This document shows, in pieces, positions 51,221 through 59,745 of a stretch of 64,000 bases of DNA. Origin of the DNA: Streptomyces montanisoli (GTDB taxonomy: Bacteria; Actinomycetota; Actinomycetes; Streptomycetales; Streptomycetaceae); the NCBI RefSeq assembly GCF_017813245.1, contig NZ_JAGIQL010000012.1, positions 1 to 64,000 of the forward strand, written 5' to 3'. The translations under genes were made by a program, and so were the position numbers. Each line of letters starts with the position of its first letter. The first letter of the stretch is position 1. The notes under the pieces are model-generated. The model worked only from the letters and a program-made list of their open reading frames with translations. It searched no databases and had not been told where the DNA came from.

Positions 51221-51252
51221 GCGGCCCGCTCCCCCATGAGGGAGCGGGCCGC
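51221..51252 (+). terminator. Terminator hairpin after the DUF4232 gene
   Basis: GCGGCCCGCTCCC (51221-51233) pairs exactly with GGGAGCGGGCCGC (51240-51252), loop CCATGA, followed by TTT. It is one of the few in this window with a T run. Confidence 0.85.
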
Positions 51253-51282
51253 TTTCCGCGTCACGGCACCCGTGCAACAGCC

Positions 51283-51335
51283 TTGACAGGCTCTTGTCAG
51301 GAGCGGAACACTCCGAGTTGGGAGAGCGCTCTCCC
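51283..51335 (+). promoter_or_regulatory. DUF1996 promoter with LacI-type palindrome
   Basis: GGGAGAGCGCTCTCCC (51320-51335) is a perfect 16-bp palindrome of the LacI/CebR kind. TTGACA at 51283-51288 with AACACT at 51307-51312 (18-base spacer) places transcription start at the palindrome. The 12-bp core GAGAGCGCTCTC recurs at 53713-53724 in front of the LacI gene. Confidence 0.75.
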
Positions 51336-51421
51336 GCTCTCCCGACCACGTCCGGCGCGGTCCTGCGCCAAGCACCGCGGGGCCACCGCTCCGGAACCAG
51401 GAACCTGATAGGAGGTCTCCC

Positions 51422-52537
51422 ATGGCACGGAGGTCCAGAGTCTTCTCCGGGCTGTTCCTGTTCGCGGCGACGAGCCTGACCGGCCTGAGCCTCGTCGGCG
51501 TCGCGGCGGCGGGCAACACGTCCGCCGGCACGTCCACGGCGGCGCACGCGGCACCCGCCGCGATGCACATGGCCGGCGGCGCCCGGATGGCCGCGGTGGG
51601 CATGCCCGCGTCCACGCGAACGTCCGGTGACGACCCGGACGGCGACGGCTACATCATGGCCGACCCGCCCGTCACCGGCGTCACGCCCTCGACATACGAT
51701 CCGCCGCACGCGTACTTCCACGAGTTCCAAGCCAAGTGCGCGGCGGACCACACGCTCCCCGACGACCCCATCGTCTTCCCCGGTCAGCCGGGCAAGTCCC
51801 ACGACCACACGTTCATGGGCAACACGGGCACCGACGCGTACACCACGACGGCGTCCCTGGACACGGCGGGAACCGCCTGCCTGGCGCCGGGCGACAAGTC
51901 CGCGTACTGGATGCCCAGCCTCTACGACGGGGACCGCAAGGTCCTGCCCGTCGGCCCGCAGACCATCTACTACAAGTCCGGTGTCACGGACTACACGAGC
52001 GTGCGCCCGTTCCCGAAGGGCCTGCGGTTCGTCGTCGGCAGCCCCATGCAGACACTCGACGAGTTCAAGAACCTCAAGGGCACGGTCGAGGGGTGGGAGT
52101 GCGGGACGTCGTACAAGAACTTCGACTTCCCCACCAGCTGTCCCTCCACCCCCGACACGCAGCTCAACATTCGCCTCCAGGCGCCGAGTTGCTGGGACGG
52201 CATCCACCTGGACACGCCCGACCACAAGAGCCACATGGCCTACCCGCTGGCGACCGGCAACAACCAGAACGTCTGCCCCGCCGACCACCCGGTGGCACTG
52301 CCGATGATCGAGTTCAAGATGGCGTGGCCCGTCAACGGCGACACGTCGAAACTCAGGCTGGCCAGCGGCACCGGGCACTCCTTCCACTACGACTTCTTCG
52401 ACGGCTGGGACAACGCCACGCTCAGCGCCATGGTCGCCCACTGCATCAACGGCGGCCTGCAGTGCGACGCCCACGGCTACGACCAGGCGCACCCGGAGAA
52501 GGGCGCGGTGCTGAACGCCGACTACGAGCTTCCGTAG
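51422..52537 (+). CDS. Secreted DUF1996 protein
   Basis: 371 residues. ATG at 51422 with AGGAGGT at 51411-51417. Signal peptide (SRVFSGLFLFAATSLTGLSLVG), then an Ala/Met-rich linker. The DUF1996 domain spans about 95-350: YFHEFQAKC, GKSHDHTFMGN, WMPSLYDG, a cysteine cluster (WECGTSYKNFDFPTSCPS), SCWDGIHLDTPDHKSHMAYP and GHSFHYDFFDGW. The repeated His/Asp blocks look like a metal or carbohydrate site, but the family has no established activity. Regulation by the neighbouring LacI protein suggests that a sugar controls it. Confidence 0.85.
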   Translation: MARRSRVFSGLFLFAATSLTGLSLVGVAAAGNTSAGTSTAAHAAPAAMHMAGGARMAAVGMPASTRTSGDDPDGDGYIMADPPVTGVTPSTYDPPHAYFHEFQAKCAADHTLPDDPIVFPGQPGKSHDHTFMGNTGTDAYTTTASLDTAGTACLAPGDKSAYWMPSLYDGDRKVLPVGPQTIYYKSGVTDYTSVRPFPKGLRFVVGSPMQTLDEFKNLKGTVEGWECGTSYKNFDFPTSCPSTPDTQLNIRLQAPSCWDGIHLDTPDHKSHMAYPLATGNNQNVCPADHPVALPMIEFKMAWPVNGDTSKLRLASGTGHSFHYDFFDGWDNATLSAMVAHCINGGLQCDAHGYDQAHPEKGAVLNADYELP

Positions 52538-52601
52538 CCGATCGCTCGAGGAGGATCCGATGCGTCCACCCCACGGCGGCGTCCACCAGTGACGCGCCGC
52601 G

Positions 52602-52630
52602 GCACCACAGCACCGGCGAAGCGGTGGTGC
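52602..52630. terminator. Weak hairpin between convergent DUF1996 and LacI genes
   Basis: GCACCAC (52602-52608) and GTGGTGC (52624-52630) form a 7-bp stem with a 15-base loop in the gap between the convergent stops. Confidence 0.35.
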
Positions 52631-52635
52631 GGGGC

Positions 52636-53691
52636 TCAGGCCGAGGCCCGCACCACCAGCTCCGGGTCGAAGACGACCGAGGTGACAGCGCGGTCCTGGT
52701 GCTCGATGTGCTGCTGGAGCAGGCGGGCCATCTCGCGGGCCATGTCCTCGACCGGCTGCCTGACCGTGGTGAGCGGCGGCGTGCAGGCGGACGCCACGGA
52801 GCTGTCGTCGAAGCCGACCACGGCGACATCCTCGGGCACCCGCCTGCCGTGGTCCCGCAACACCTGGCACGCGCCCTGCGCCATCAGGTCGTTGGCGGCG
52901 AACACGCCGTCGAGATCCGGATTGTCCGCGAGCAGCCGCGCCATCGCGCGTGCGCCGCCGCCGAGTGTGAAGTCGGCCTCGGCCATCGGTGCGTACGGGT
53001 GGCCGCCGCGTGCCATGGCGTCCCTGAAGCCGTCCAGCCGGTCGTGGCCCGACGGCACGTCGCACGGGCCGGCGATGGTGACGATCCGCCGGCAGCCGCG
53101 GGCCAGCAGGTGGTCCACCGCGAGTCGTGCGCCGTCCTTGTGGGCGAGGTCCACGTAGCTGATCGGCACGGGACCCGCGGGACGGGAGAACAGCACGGCG
53201 GGCAGGGACGCCTCGGCGACCATGGCGGGCAGCGGGTCCTGTGCGTGCGTGGACACGATCAGCGCCCCGTCGGCGCTCCCCTGCCGCAGGAAGCCCACGA
53301 CCTGGTCGCGGGCGTCGGACGTCTCGGCGAACATCAGCACCGGATGCATGGAGCGTGGCCTGAGGTAGCTGATGACGCCGCTCACCACGCGTCCGAAGAA
53401 CGGGTCGGCGAACAGCCGGGAGGCGAAGGCGTCCTGCTCGGCCTCGGACGCGTCGCCCGCCCCCGAGACGACCAGCGCGATGACCTCGGCGCGGCGGGTC
53501 ACGAGGGAGCGCGCGGCGCGGTTGGGCGTGTAGCCGGTCGCGGCGACCGCCTGGCGCACCGTCTCCTGGATCTCGGGGTCGACGTTGCGCACACCGTTGA
53601 CGACCCGCGACACCGTCGCTCGCGACACACCGGCCGCGCGCGCCACGTCCTCCAGTGTCGGTCCTGAGGAGGCCCCCGCCTTGCTGTTCAT
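52636..53691 (-). CDS. LacI-family transcriptional regulator
   Basis: 351 residues. Headpiece TLEDVARAAGVSRATVSRVVNGV (about residues 11-33) with hinge GYTPNRAARSLVTRR. The sensor domain has ALVVSGAGDASE, DGALIVSTHA, DGVFAANDLMAQGACQ and VAVVGFDDSSVAS. It is convergent with DUF1996. The core palindrome GAGAGCGCTCTC lies 22 bases before its ATG, and an extended copy precedes DUF1996. Autoregulation and repression of DUF1996 are therefore the natural reading. Related Streptomyces regulators with GGGAGCGCTCCC-type sites (CebR, BglR, MalR) respond to sugars. Confidence 0.9.
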   Translation of the reverse strand: MNSKAGASSGPTLEDVARAAGVSRATVSRVVNGVRNVDPEIQETVRQAVAATGYTPNRAARSLVTRRAEVIALVVSGAGDASEAEQDAFASRLFADPFFGRVVSGVISYLRPRSMHPVLMFAETSDARDQVVGFLRQGSADGALIVSTHAQDPLPAMVAEASLPAVLFSRPAGPVPISYVDLAHKDGARLAVDHLLARGCRRIVTIAGPCDVPSGHDRLDGFRDAMARGGHPYAPMAEADFTLGGGARAMARLLADNPDLDGVFAANDLMAQGACQVLRDHGRRVPEDVAVVGFDDSSVASACTPPLTTVRQPVEDMAREMARLLQQHIEHQDRAVTSVVFDPELVVRASA

Positions 53692-53712
53692 GGGGAAGGA
53701 TCTTACCTCAGA

Positions 53713-53724
53713 GAGAGCGCTCTC
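53713..53724. promoter_or_regulatory. LacI autoregulatory operator
   Basis: GAGAGCGCTCTC, a perfect 12-bp palindrome, lies between the PP2C stop (53728) and the LacI start (53691). The same 12 bases form the core of the 16-bp palindrome before the DUF1996 gene. Confidence 0.75.
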
Positions 53725-53727
53725 CGG

Positions 53728-54843
53728 TCAAGGACCGGGGCAGCGCAGGGCCAGCAGTGCCTGGTCGTCGTGGGCGCGTCCGCCGCTGTGCCGGCTGACG
53801 TCGTGGATCAGGGCGTCGAGCAGCACGGCGGGGGTGGGGGGCTCGCCGGGGGCGTGCGGCAGGTGGCGCATGAGGTGGGACAGCCGGGCGAGGGGGTCGT
53901 AGAAGACGCCTGCGGGGTCGCGCGCCTCGGTCAGGCCGTCGGTCAGGAAGACGAGCGTGGCGCCGGGCGGCAGGTCGAAGGTGTCGACGGGGGCGTGCCA
54001 CCTGCCGAGCGTGGTGAGGCCGAGCGGCGGTGCCTCGCGCGAGGGCTCCAGGGCCGTGGCGCGCCCGTCGGGGCAGTGCAGCAGGGGCGCGGGGTGGCCG
54101 TGGTTCATGATGCTCACGCGCCTGAGGTCGGCGCTCAGTTCCGCGATGACGGCGGTGGTGAACCCCTCGGTTTGGTCGAGCCCCTGCCTGCGGGCGCCCT
54201 CCCTGCGCAGCGCCTGTTCCATGGCGTCGACCAGTTCGGGGAGGGTGCGCGCCAGGTCGGCCGCGAACCGGAACGCGCCGATGTCCATGCTGACCGCGGC
54301 GACCGCGCCGAGGCCCTTGCCGCGTACGTCGCCGATCATCACGCGCACGCCGAACGGTGTGTCCTGCACGACGTACAGGTCCCCGCCGATGAGCGCCTCC
54401 CGGTCGGCGGGCACGTAGTGCGCGGCGATGCGCAGGGCGCCGAGCTCCTCGGGCGGTGCGGGCAGTACGGCCCGCTGTGCCAGCGCGGCGGCGCGCCAGG
54501 CGCGGTCGGCCTTGCCGTGCTGCAGGCGCAGGCTGTGGTTCAGCCAGACCGAGAGGACCGTCACGGCCAGGAGGCAGAGCTGGTTCGCGACGCCGTGCTG
54601 CCAGCCGAAGGTGTGGTCGACCCGGGCGAGCCAGGCGTGCACGGCCATCGAGACGGCGCCGACGAGCACGATGCCGACCGGCCCGAGCAGCGGCGCCGCG
54701 GCGACCGGAGCCGCGATCAGGAGGGCCGCGGACGACACGGCCGTCGGTGTCACGAGGTCGATCACGACCGCGACGACGATCACCGCCCAGGGGACCCAGG
54801 TCCTGTTCGGTCGCCACACGGGAGCACTCATCAGCGCCAGCAT
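53728..54843 (-). CDS. Membrane-associated PP2C/SpoIIE-type phosphatase
   Basis: 371 residues. Four to five hydrophobic segments span about residues 15-105, then a short linker (SLRLQHGKADRAWRAAALAQR) and a PP2C-type SpoIIE domain. Metal-binding and core motifs include GGDLYVVQDT (about 172), IGDVRGKGLGA, MNHGHPAPLL, FLTDGLTEARD and AHDDQALLALR. Such proteins dephosphorylate anti-sigma-factor antagonists in Streptomyces partner-switching systems. Start ATG 54843, or possibly ATG 54831. No anti-sigma partner is adjacent; the nearest HATPase protein is at 61227. Confidence 0.87.
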   Translation of the reverse strand: MLALMSAPVWRPNRTWVPWAVIVVAVVIDLVTPTAVSSAALLIAAPVAAAPLLGPVGIVLVGAVSMAVHAWLARVDHTFGWQHGVANQLCLLAVTVLSVWLNHSLRLQHGKADRAWRAAALAQRAVLPAPPEELGALRIAAHYVPADREALIGGDLYVVQDTPFGVRVMIGDVRGKGLGAVAAVSMDIGAFRFAADLARTLPELVDAMEQALRREGARRQGLDQTEGFTTAVIAELSADLRRVSIMNHGHPAPLLHCPDGRATALEPSREAPPLGLTTLGRWHAPVDTFDLPPGATLVFLTDGLTEARDPAGVFYDPLARLSHLMRHLPHAPGEPPTPAVLLDALIHDVSRHSGGRAHDDQALLALRCPGP

Positions 54844-54934
54844 GCCGCAGACGGCGGCGAAGCTCCGGCCCAGCGCGCCCGGGCCTTCCGCAATCCGCCA
54901 TGTGGACCAGTACGGCCACCGGCTGCCGTGTGCG

Positions 54935-55615
54935 TCAGGCGCCGAGGCGCTCCGCCGCGTCGCGCTCGGGGGTGGCGCGCAGTTCCGCGATGACGCTGTC
55001 GAGGTGGGCGCGCGCGGCGGCCTCGGCCGCGGCGCCGTCGCCGGCCACGACCGCGTCGATGATGGCGAGGTGCTGCGGGAGCGACTGGCTGGGCCGGCCG
55101 GGGCGCAGGGCGAGCCTGAACTGGTACCTGACCATCTGGCCCTTGAGCCGGTCGAGCAGGCCCTCGGCGACCGTCTGACCGCTCATCCGCGCGATGGCGT
55201 CGTGGAGTTGGCGGTTGAGCGCGGAGTACGTGTTGAGGTCGCCCTCGGCGACCGCCTTGCGCATCCCCGTGCCGATCTCGCGCAGGCCCTCGCGCCGCTG
55301 CGACGGGGCGTGCTCCGCCGCCCGCCTGGCGCAAAGACCTTCGAGCGCCGCCCGGCACTCGGTGATCTGGATGGCCTCCTCGACGGAGACGACGCGCACG
55401 CGCGCCCCTCTGCGGGGCACGAGTTCGACGAGGCCCTCGGCCGCGAGGTCCTGGAGCGCCTCGCGCACCGAGCTGCGCGTGGCGTGGTACCTCTCGGACA
55501 GCTCCTGCTCCACGAGGCGCTGGCCGGGCACCATGTCGCCCGCCGAGAGCGACCTTCGGATCGCCGTGCTGACCACATGCCGACCCGCTCGACCGGTGAC
55601 CCGGTTCTCCGCCAC
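54935..55615 (-). CDS. GntR-family (FCD) regulator of the PDC operon
   Basis: 226 residues from GTG at 55615. The winged helix (about 12-75) has VVSTAIRRSLSAGDMVPGQRL, ATRSSVREALQDLAAEGL and VPRRGARVRVV. The FCD domain follows, with ECRAALEGLCARRAAEH, LNRQLHDAIARMSGQ and LPQHLAIIDAVVAGD carrying the His/Asp metal ligands that bind carboxylated effectors. It is divergent from the oxalomesaconate tautomerase gene. Its presumed site ATTGTCAACAAT overlaps that operon's -35. The effector is probably a dicarboxylic pathway intermediate. Confidence 0.88.
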   Translation of the reverse strand: MAENRVTGRAGRHVVSTAIRRSLSAGDMVPGQRLVEQELSERYHATRSSVREALQDLAAEGLVELVPRRGARVRVVSVEEAIQITECRAALEGLCARRAAEHAPSQRREGLREIGTGMRKAVAEGDLNTYSALNRQLHDAIARMSGQTVAEGLLDRLKGQMVRYQFRLALRPGRPSQSLPQHLAIIDAVVAGDGAAAEAAARAHLDSVIAELRATPERDAAERLGA

Positions 55616-55731
55616 TCCTACCGCCTCACTGCGCCGCGAACACTGTCAGAAGCCGATGCCCTACCGACAGCGGGCAGTCTATCCGTGCCGCCCTCTGTGC
55701 CGATCATAAGGGGAACTTTTTCGTCGGAGCT

Positions 55732-55761
55732 ATTGTCAACAATTTCGTCGCCAGTTAAGTT
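55732..55761 (+). promoter_or_regulatory. Promoter and GntR operator of the PDC operon
   Basis: TTGTCA (55733-55738), a 17-base spacer and TAAGTT (55756-55761) form the promoter. ATTGT-CA-ACAAT (55732-55743) is an inverted repeat of the kind recognised by FCD GntR proteins and overlaps the -35. The first start codon is 30 bases downstream. Confidence 0.7.
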
Positions 55762-55791
55762 GACGCTCAACACACCAGCGAGGGGAGAGCA

Positions 55792-56979
55792 ATGACGCAG
55801 CCCACGTCCATCAGGCCGGCAGGCGGTACGCGCCGTAGTGGCGGCCAGACCGCGATCCCCTGCTGGTTCATGCGCGGAGGCACCTCGCGCGGCCCGTTCT
55901 TCCGCGCCGCCGACCTGCCGTCCGGCCGCGCCGCCCGCGACGCCGTCCTGCTGGCGGCCCTCGGCTCACCCGATCCCCGGCAGATCGACGGCCTCGGCGG
56001 GGCGCACCCCCTCACCAGCAAGGCCGGCATCGTCGGGCCCGGCAGCCGCCCGGGCGTGGACCTGGATTTCCGCTTCGCGCAGCTCCAGCCCGAAAGCGAC
56101 GTGGTGGACACGACGCTGAACTGCGGCAACATGCTCGCGGCCGTGGTCCCCTTCGCCGTCGAGTCGGGCCTGATCACGCCGGTGGGTGACACCACCACCG
56201 CGCGGGTGCTCACCCTGAACACGGGGGTCACGGCGGACATCACCATCGCCACCCCCGAGGGGCCCGACGGCCGCTATGTCGAGTACGCAGGAGCGACGCA
56301 CATCGACGGCGTGCCGGGCACGGCGGCCCCCGTGACGATCGACTTCCTCGACACGGCGGGCTCGGTGTGCTCCTCGCTCCTGCCCACCGGCAACGTCCGC
56401 GACCGCGTCGAGACCGCATCGACGGGCCCCGTCGACGTCACGTGCGTCGACAACGGCCAGCCGCTGGTCGTGGTCGCCGCCGCCGACCTCGGCCGCACGG
56501 GCTACGAGTCCGTCGCGGACCTCGGCGCCGACGAGGAGCTCAAGGCCAGGGTCGAGGAGCTTCGGCTCGCCTGCGGCGAGCTGATGGGGCTCGGCGACGT
56601 CACCGCGAAGAACTACCCCAAGATGACGCTTGTCGCGCCGCCGGCCCACGGCGGGACGCTCAGCACGCGCAGTTTCATCCCGCACGTCTGCCACGCCTCG
56701 ATCGGCGTCCTGGCCGCGGTCACCGCGGCCACGGCGTGCGTGCTCGACGGCTCGGTCGCCCACGCCGTCGCCGCGCCCGCCGGCGCGGACGGCACGGTCT
56801 CCGTGGAGCACCCGTCCGGTGAGTTCAGCGTGGTGCTCGGCCTCGACCCCGCAGACCCCCAGCACGTCACACGCTCGGCCCTGCTGCGCACCGCGCGCCT
56901 GATCATGGCGGGCGACGTGCTGGTCCCCCACAGCACCACGCACGACGGCGCGACGCCGTCCCAGGAGGAGAGCCGATGA
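55792..56979 (+). CDS. PrpF-family protein, probable 4-oxalomesaconate tautomerase
   Basis: 395 residues, with the PrpF/GalD duplicated diaminopimelate-epimerase-like fold. PCWFMRGGTSRGPFF near residue 24 carries the conserved Arg-Gly-Gly-Thr-Ser block. LNCGNMLAAVVPFAVESGL (about 109) contains the catalytic Cys, and the second half has TAKNYPKMTLVAPP. In GalD of Pseudomonas putida this fold interconverts keto and enol 4-oxalomesaconate; other PrpF proteins isomerise aconitates. The following three genes place it in the protocatechuate 4,5-cleavage/gallate route. ATG with GAGGGGAG upstream; the stop overlaps the next ATG. Confidence 0.85.
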   Translation: MTQPTSIRPAGGTRRSGGQTAIPCWFMRGGTSRGPFFRAADLPSGRAARDAVLLAALGSPDPRQIDGLGGAHPLTSKAGIVGPGSRPGVDLDFRFAQLQPESDVVDTTLNCGNMLAAVVPFAVESGLITPVGDTTTARVLTLNTGVTADITIATPEGPDGRYVEYAGATHIDGVPGTAAPVTIDFLDTAGSVCSSLLPTGNVRDRVETASTGPVDVTCVDNGQPLVVVAAADLGRTGYESVADLGADEELKARVEELRLACGELMGLGDVTAKNYPKMTLVAPPAHGGTLSTRSFIPHVCHASIGVLAAVTAATACVLDGSVAHAVAAPAGADGTVSVEHPSGEFSVVLGLDPADPQHVTRSALLRTARLIMAGDVLVPHSTTHDGATPSQEESR

Positions 56980-58001
56980 TCATCGACTGCCACGGCCACT
57001 ACACCACCGCACCGCCCGCCCTGGCGTCGTGGCGCGACCAGCAGGTCGCCGCGCTCTCGGACCCGGCCGCCGCGCCCTCCCCCGCGGGCCCCGCGATCAG
57101 CGACGACGAGCTGCGCGAGAGCGTCGAGGGCAACCAGCTGCGCCTGATGGACGAGCGCGGCATCGACATGACGGTCTTCTCCCCACGCGCGTCCTTCATG
57201 GCCCACCACATCGGCGGCTTCGAGACGTCCTCCCGGTGGGCGGCCCTGTGCAACGACCTCTGCCACCGTGTGGCCGCGCTCTATCCCGACCGGTTCGTGC
57301 CCGCCGCGATGCTCCCCCAGTCCCCGGGGGTCGACCCCGCCACCTGCCTGCCCGAGCTCACCCGGTGCGTCGAGGAGCTCGGCGCGGTGGCGCTCAACCT
57401 CAACCCGGACCCGTCCGGCGGCCACTGGAGCGCCCCGCCGCTCACGGACCGCTCGTGGTACCCCCTCTACGAGAAGATGGTCGAGTACGACATCCCCGCG
57501 ATGGTGCACGTCAGCACCAGTGTCAACCCGGCCTTCCACACCACGGGCGCCCACTACCTCAACGCCGACACCACCGCGTTCATGCAGCTCGTGCAGGGTG
57601 ACCTCTTCGCCGACTTCCCCACCCTGCGCCTGATCATCCCGCACGGCGGCGGGGCGGTCCCCTACCATTGGGGGCGCTTCCGTGGCCTCGCGATGGCACT
57701 GGGGAAGCCGCCGCTCGAAGAGCACGTGCTGGGCAACGTCTTCTTCGACATGTGCGTCTACCACCAGCCCGGCATCGACCTGCTGCTCGACGTGATCCCC
57801 ACCCGCAACATCCTGTTCGCCTCGGAGATGATCGGCGCCGTGCGGGACGTCGACCCCGCCACCGGCCACCACTTCGACGACACGCGCCGCTACACGCGCG
57901 CCGCGGGGCTGCCGCCCGGCGACCTCGCCGCCGTCCAGGAACACAACGCGCGTTCCGTGTACCCGCGCCTCGACGCCCTGCTGCGGCGGCAGGGCCGCTG
58001 A
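56976..58001 (+). CDS. ligJ: Amidohydrolase-family 4-oxalomesaconate hydratase (LigJ-like)
   Basis: 341 residues. The metal motif IIDCHGHY is at the N-terminus. DERGIDMTVFSPRASFMAHH, FVPAAMLPQSPGVDP, MVHVSTSVN, LIIPHGGGAVPYHWGRF and NILFASEMIGAVRDVDP follow the Sphingomonas LigJ pattern. The enzyme hydrates 4-oxalomesaconate to 4-carboxy-4-hydroxy-2-oxoadipate. ATG overlaps the tautomerase stop (ATGA). The LigJ family (amidohydrolase) differs from the Pseudomonas GalB hydratase, so the operon is of LigJ type. Cytoplasmic. Confidence 0.9.
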   Translation: MIIDCHGHYTTAPPALASWRDQQVAALSDPAAAPSPAGPAISDDELRESVEGNQLRLMDERGIDMTVFSPRASFMAHHIGGFETSSRWAALCNDLCHRVAALYPDRFVPAAMLPQSPGVDPATCLPELTRCVEELGAVALNLNPDPSGGHWSAPPLTDRSWYPLYEKMVEYDIPAMVHVSTSVNPAFHTTGAHYLNADTTAFMQLVQGDLFADFPTLRLIIPHGGGAVPYHWGRFRGLAMALGKPPLEEHVLGNVFFDMCVYHQPGIDLLLDVIPTRNILFASEMIGAVRDVDPATGHHFDDTRRYTRAAGLPPGDLAAVQEHNARSVYPRLDALLRRQGR

Positions 58002-58057
58002 CCGCCCGGCGCAGGCACGCCGCACCGTTCCACCCCGCTCAAGGAGGAGCACCCCCG

Positions 58058-58741
58058 ATGTACGAACTCGGAGTCGTCCACCGCACCGTCCACCGCCCGG
58101 CCCGCGAGAGGGTCGAAGCGGTGGCACCGTTCGGGGTCGCCACCCTGCACGAGGCCATGGGCCGCACCGGCCTGATGCGGCCGTACCTGCGGCCCGTCTA
58201 CCGCGGCGCCGCGCTGTGCGGGACGGCGGTCACGGTGCTGCTGCAGCCGGGCGACAACTGGATGCTGCACGTGGCGATGGAGCAGGTGCGGCCGGGCGAC
58301 GTCCTGGTGGCCGCCTGCACCACGGAGAGCGAGGACGGGTTCTTCGGTGAGCTGCTGGCGACCTCCGCCCGTGCCCGCGGCGCGGCCGGCCTGGTCATCG
58401 ACGGCGGGTGCCGGGACGTGGCGGAGCTCGAGGCGATGGATTTCCCCGTCTTCAGCCGCGCGATCCACGCCAAGGGGACCGTCAAGGCGACGCTCGGCTC
58501 GGTCAACGTGCCCGTGGTGTGCGCGGGCGCGCTGGTGCGCCCGGGCGACGTGGTCGTCGCTGACACCGACGGTGTGGTCGTCGTCCCGCCGGATCGCCTC
58601 GACGAGGTCGCGGAGGCGGCCCGCGGGCGCGAGGACGCCGAGGAGGGCAAGCGCCGGCGGCTCGCCGCGGGCGAGCTCGGCATCGACATGTACGGCATGC
58701 GCGGGCCGCTCGACGCCGCGGGCCTCAGGTACGTCGACTGA
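58058..58741 (+). CDS. ligK: 4-carboxy-4-hydroxy-2-oxoadipate aldolase (LigK/GalC-like)
   Basis: 227 residues, RraA-like fold. Typical elements: ATLHEAMGRTGLMRPYLRP near residue 29, NWMLHVAMEQVRPGDVLVAAC, the Gly-rich active-site loop GLVIDGGCRDVAEL (Arg/Asp metal site, about 114-127), and VVCAGALVRPGDVVVADTDGVVVVP. It splits the aldol product into pyruvate and oxaloacetate and can decarboxylate oxaloacetate. ATG at 58058 with AAGGAGGAG upstream. A 56-base gap separates it from ligJ, with no terminator seen. Confidence 0.9.
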   Translation: MYELGVVHRTVHRPARERVEAVAPFGVATLHEAMGRTGLMRPYLRPVYRGAALCGTAVTVLLQPGDNWMLHVAMEQVRPGDVLVAACTTESEDGFFGELLATSARARGAAGLVIDGGCRDVAELEAMDFPVFSRAIHAKGTVKATLGSVNVPVVCAGALVRPGDVVVADTDGVVVVPPDRLDEVAEAARGREDAEEGKRRRLAAGELGIDMYGMRGPLDAAGLRYVD

Positions 58742-58781
58742 CGGACGGGGCGCCCGCCCCGCCGACCACTTACGGAGAACC

Positions 58782-59705
58782 ATGAGCAACCCCGCATTCA
58801 CCAAGACCCCCGGCTGGCTCGACTGGTACCGCGACCCGTCCGTCCCCGCCTTCGCGCTCCCGCCGGGCACCGTCGACGCGCACTGCCACGTCTTCGGCCC
58901 GGGCGCCGATTTCCCCTACGCCCCGGAACGCAAGTACACGCCGTGCGACGCGAGCAGCGAGCAGCTGTTCGCGCTCCGCGACCACCTCGGCATCAGCCGC
59001 AACGTCGTCGTGCAGGCGACGTGCCACGGCGCGGACAACCGCGCCATGCTGCACGCCGTCGAGGCATCCGGCGGGCGGGCACGCGGCATCGCGACCGTAC
59101 GCGAGGACGTCACCGACGCGGAGCTCGCGAGGCTGGACGCGGCAGGCGTGCGCGGTGTGCGCTTCAACTTCCTGAGGCGCCTGGTCGACGCCTCCCCGCG
59201 GGACGAACTCGCCGCGGTGGCGCGGCGGATCGCGCCGCTCGGCTGGCACATCGTCCTCTACTTCGAGGCCGCGGACCTTCCCGAGCTCGAGGACTTCTTC
59301 GCCTCGCTGCCCACACCGCTCGTCGTGGACCACCTCGGGCGGCCCGACGTCACGCAGCCGGTAGGCGGGCCGCAGTTCAGCCGCTTCCTGCGCTTCGTGG
59401 AACGCGGCGACGTCATGGTCAAGGTGACGTGCCCGGAGCGGCTGAGCGTCACCGGGCCCGCCGCGCTCGACGGCGAGCGCCACCCGTACGCCGACGTGGT
59501 GCCGTTCGCGCGCCGGGTCGTCGAGGAGTTCCCCGACGCCGTGCTGTGGGGCACCGACTGGCCGCACCCCAACCTGCGGGACCACATGCCGGACGACGGC
59601 CTGCTGGTGGACTACGTACCGCTGGTCGCCCGGACCGGCGAGCAGCGCCACAAGCTGCTCGTCGCCAACCCGATGCGCCTGTACTGGCCCGACGAGAGCG
59701 TCTGA
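58782..59705 (+). CDS. ligI: 2-pyrone-4,6-dicarboxylate hydrolase (LigI-like)
   Basis: 307 residues. Long agreement with Sphingomonas LigI: VDAHCHVFGPGADFPYAPERKY (residues 31 on), ALRDHLGISRNVVVQATCHG, GVRFNFLRRLVD with substrate-binding arginines, PLVVDHLGRPDVTQ, VLWGTDWPHPN with the metal Asp, and LVANPMRLYWPDE. It is a metal-independent or single-site amidohydrolase opening the PDC lactone to 4-oxalomesaconate. ATG at 58782 after ACGGAGAA. Its presence means PDC is the most upstream intermediate this operon can handle. Confidence 0.93.
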   Translation: MSNPAFTKTPGWLDWYRDPSVPAFALPPGTVDAHCHVFGPGADFPYAPERKYTPCDASSEQLFALRDHLGISRNVVVQATCHGADNRAMLHAVEASGGRARGIATVREDVTDAELARLDAAGVRGVRFNFLRRLVDASPRDELAAVARRIAPLGWHIVLYFEAADLPELEDFFASLPTPLVVDHLGRPDVTQPVGGPQFSRFLRFVERGDVMVKVTCPERLSVTGPAALDGERHPYADVVPFARRVVEEFPDAVLWGTDWPHPNLRDHMPDDGLLVDYVPLVARTGEQRHKLLVANPMRLYWPDESV

Positions 59706-59745
59706 CCCCTTCCCATCCACCTTCCTCCGCAAGGGCCGTGCCACG

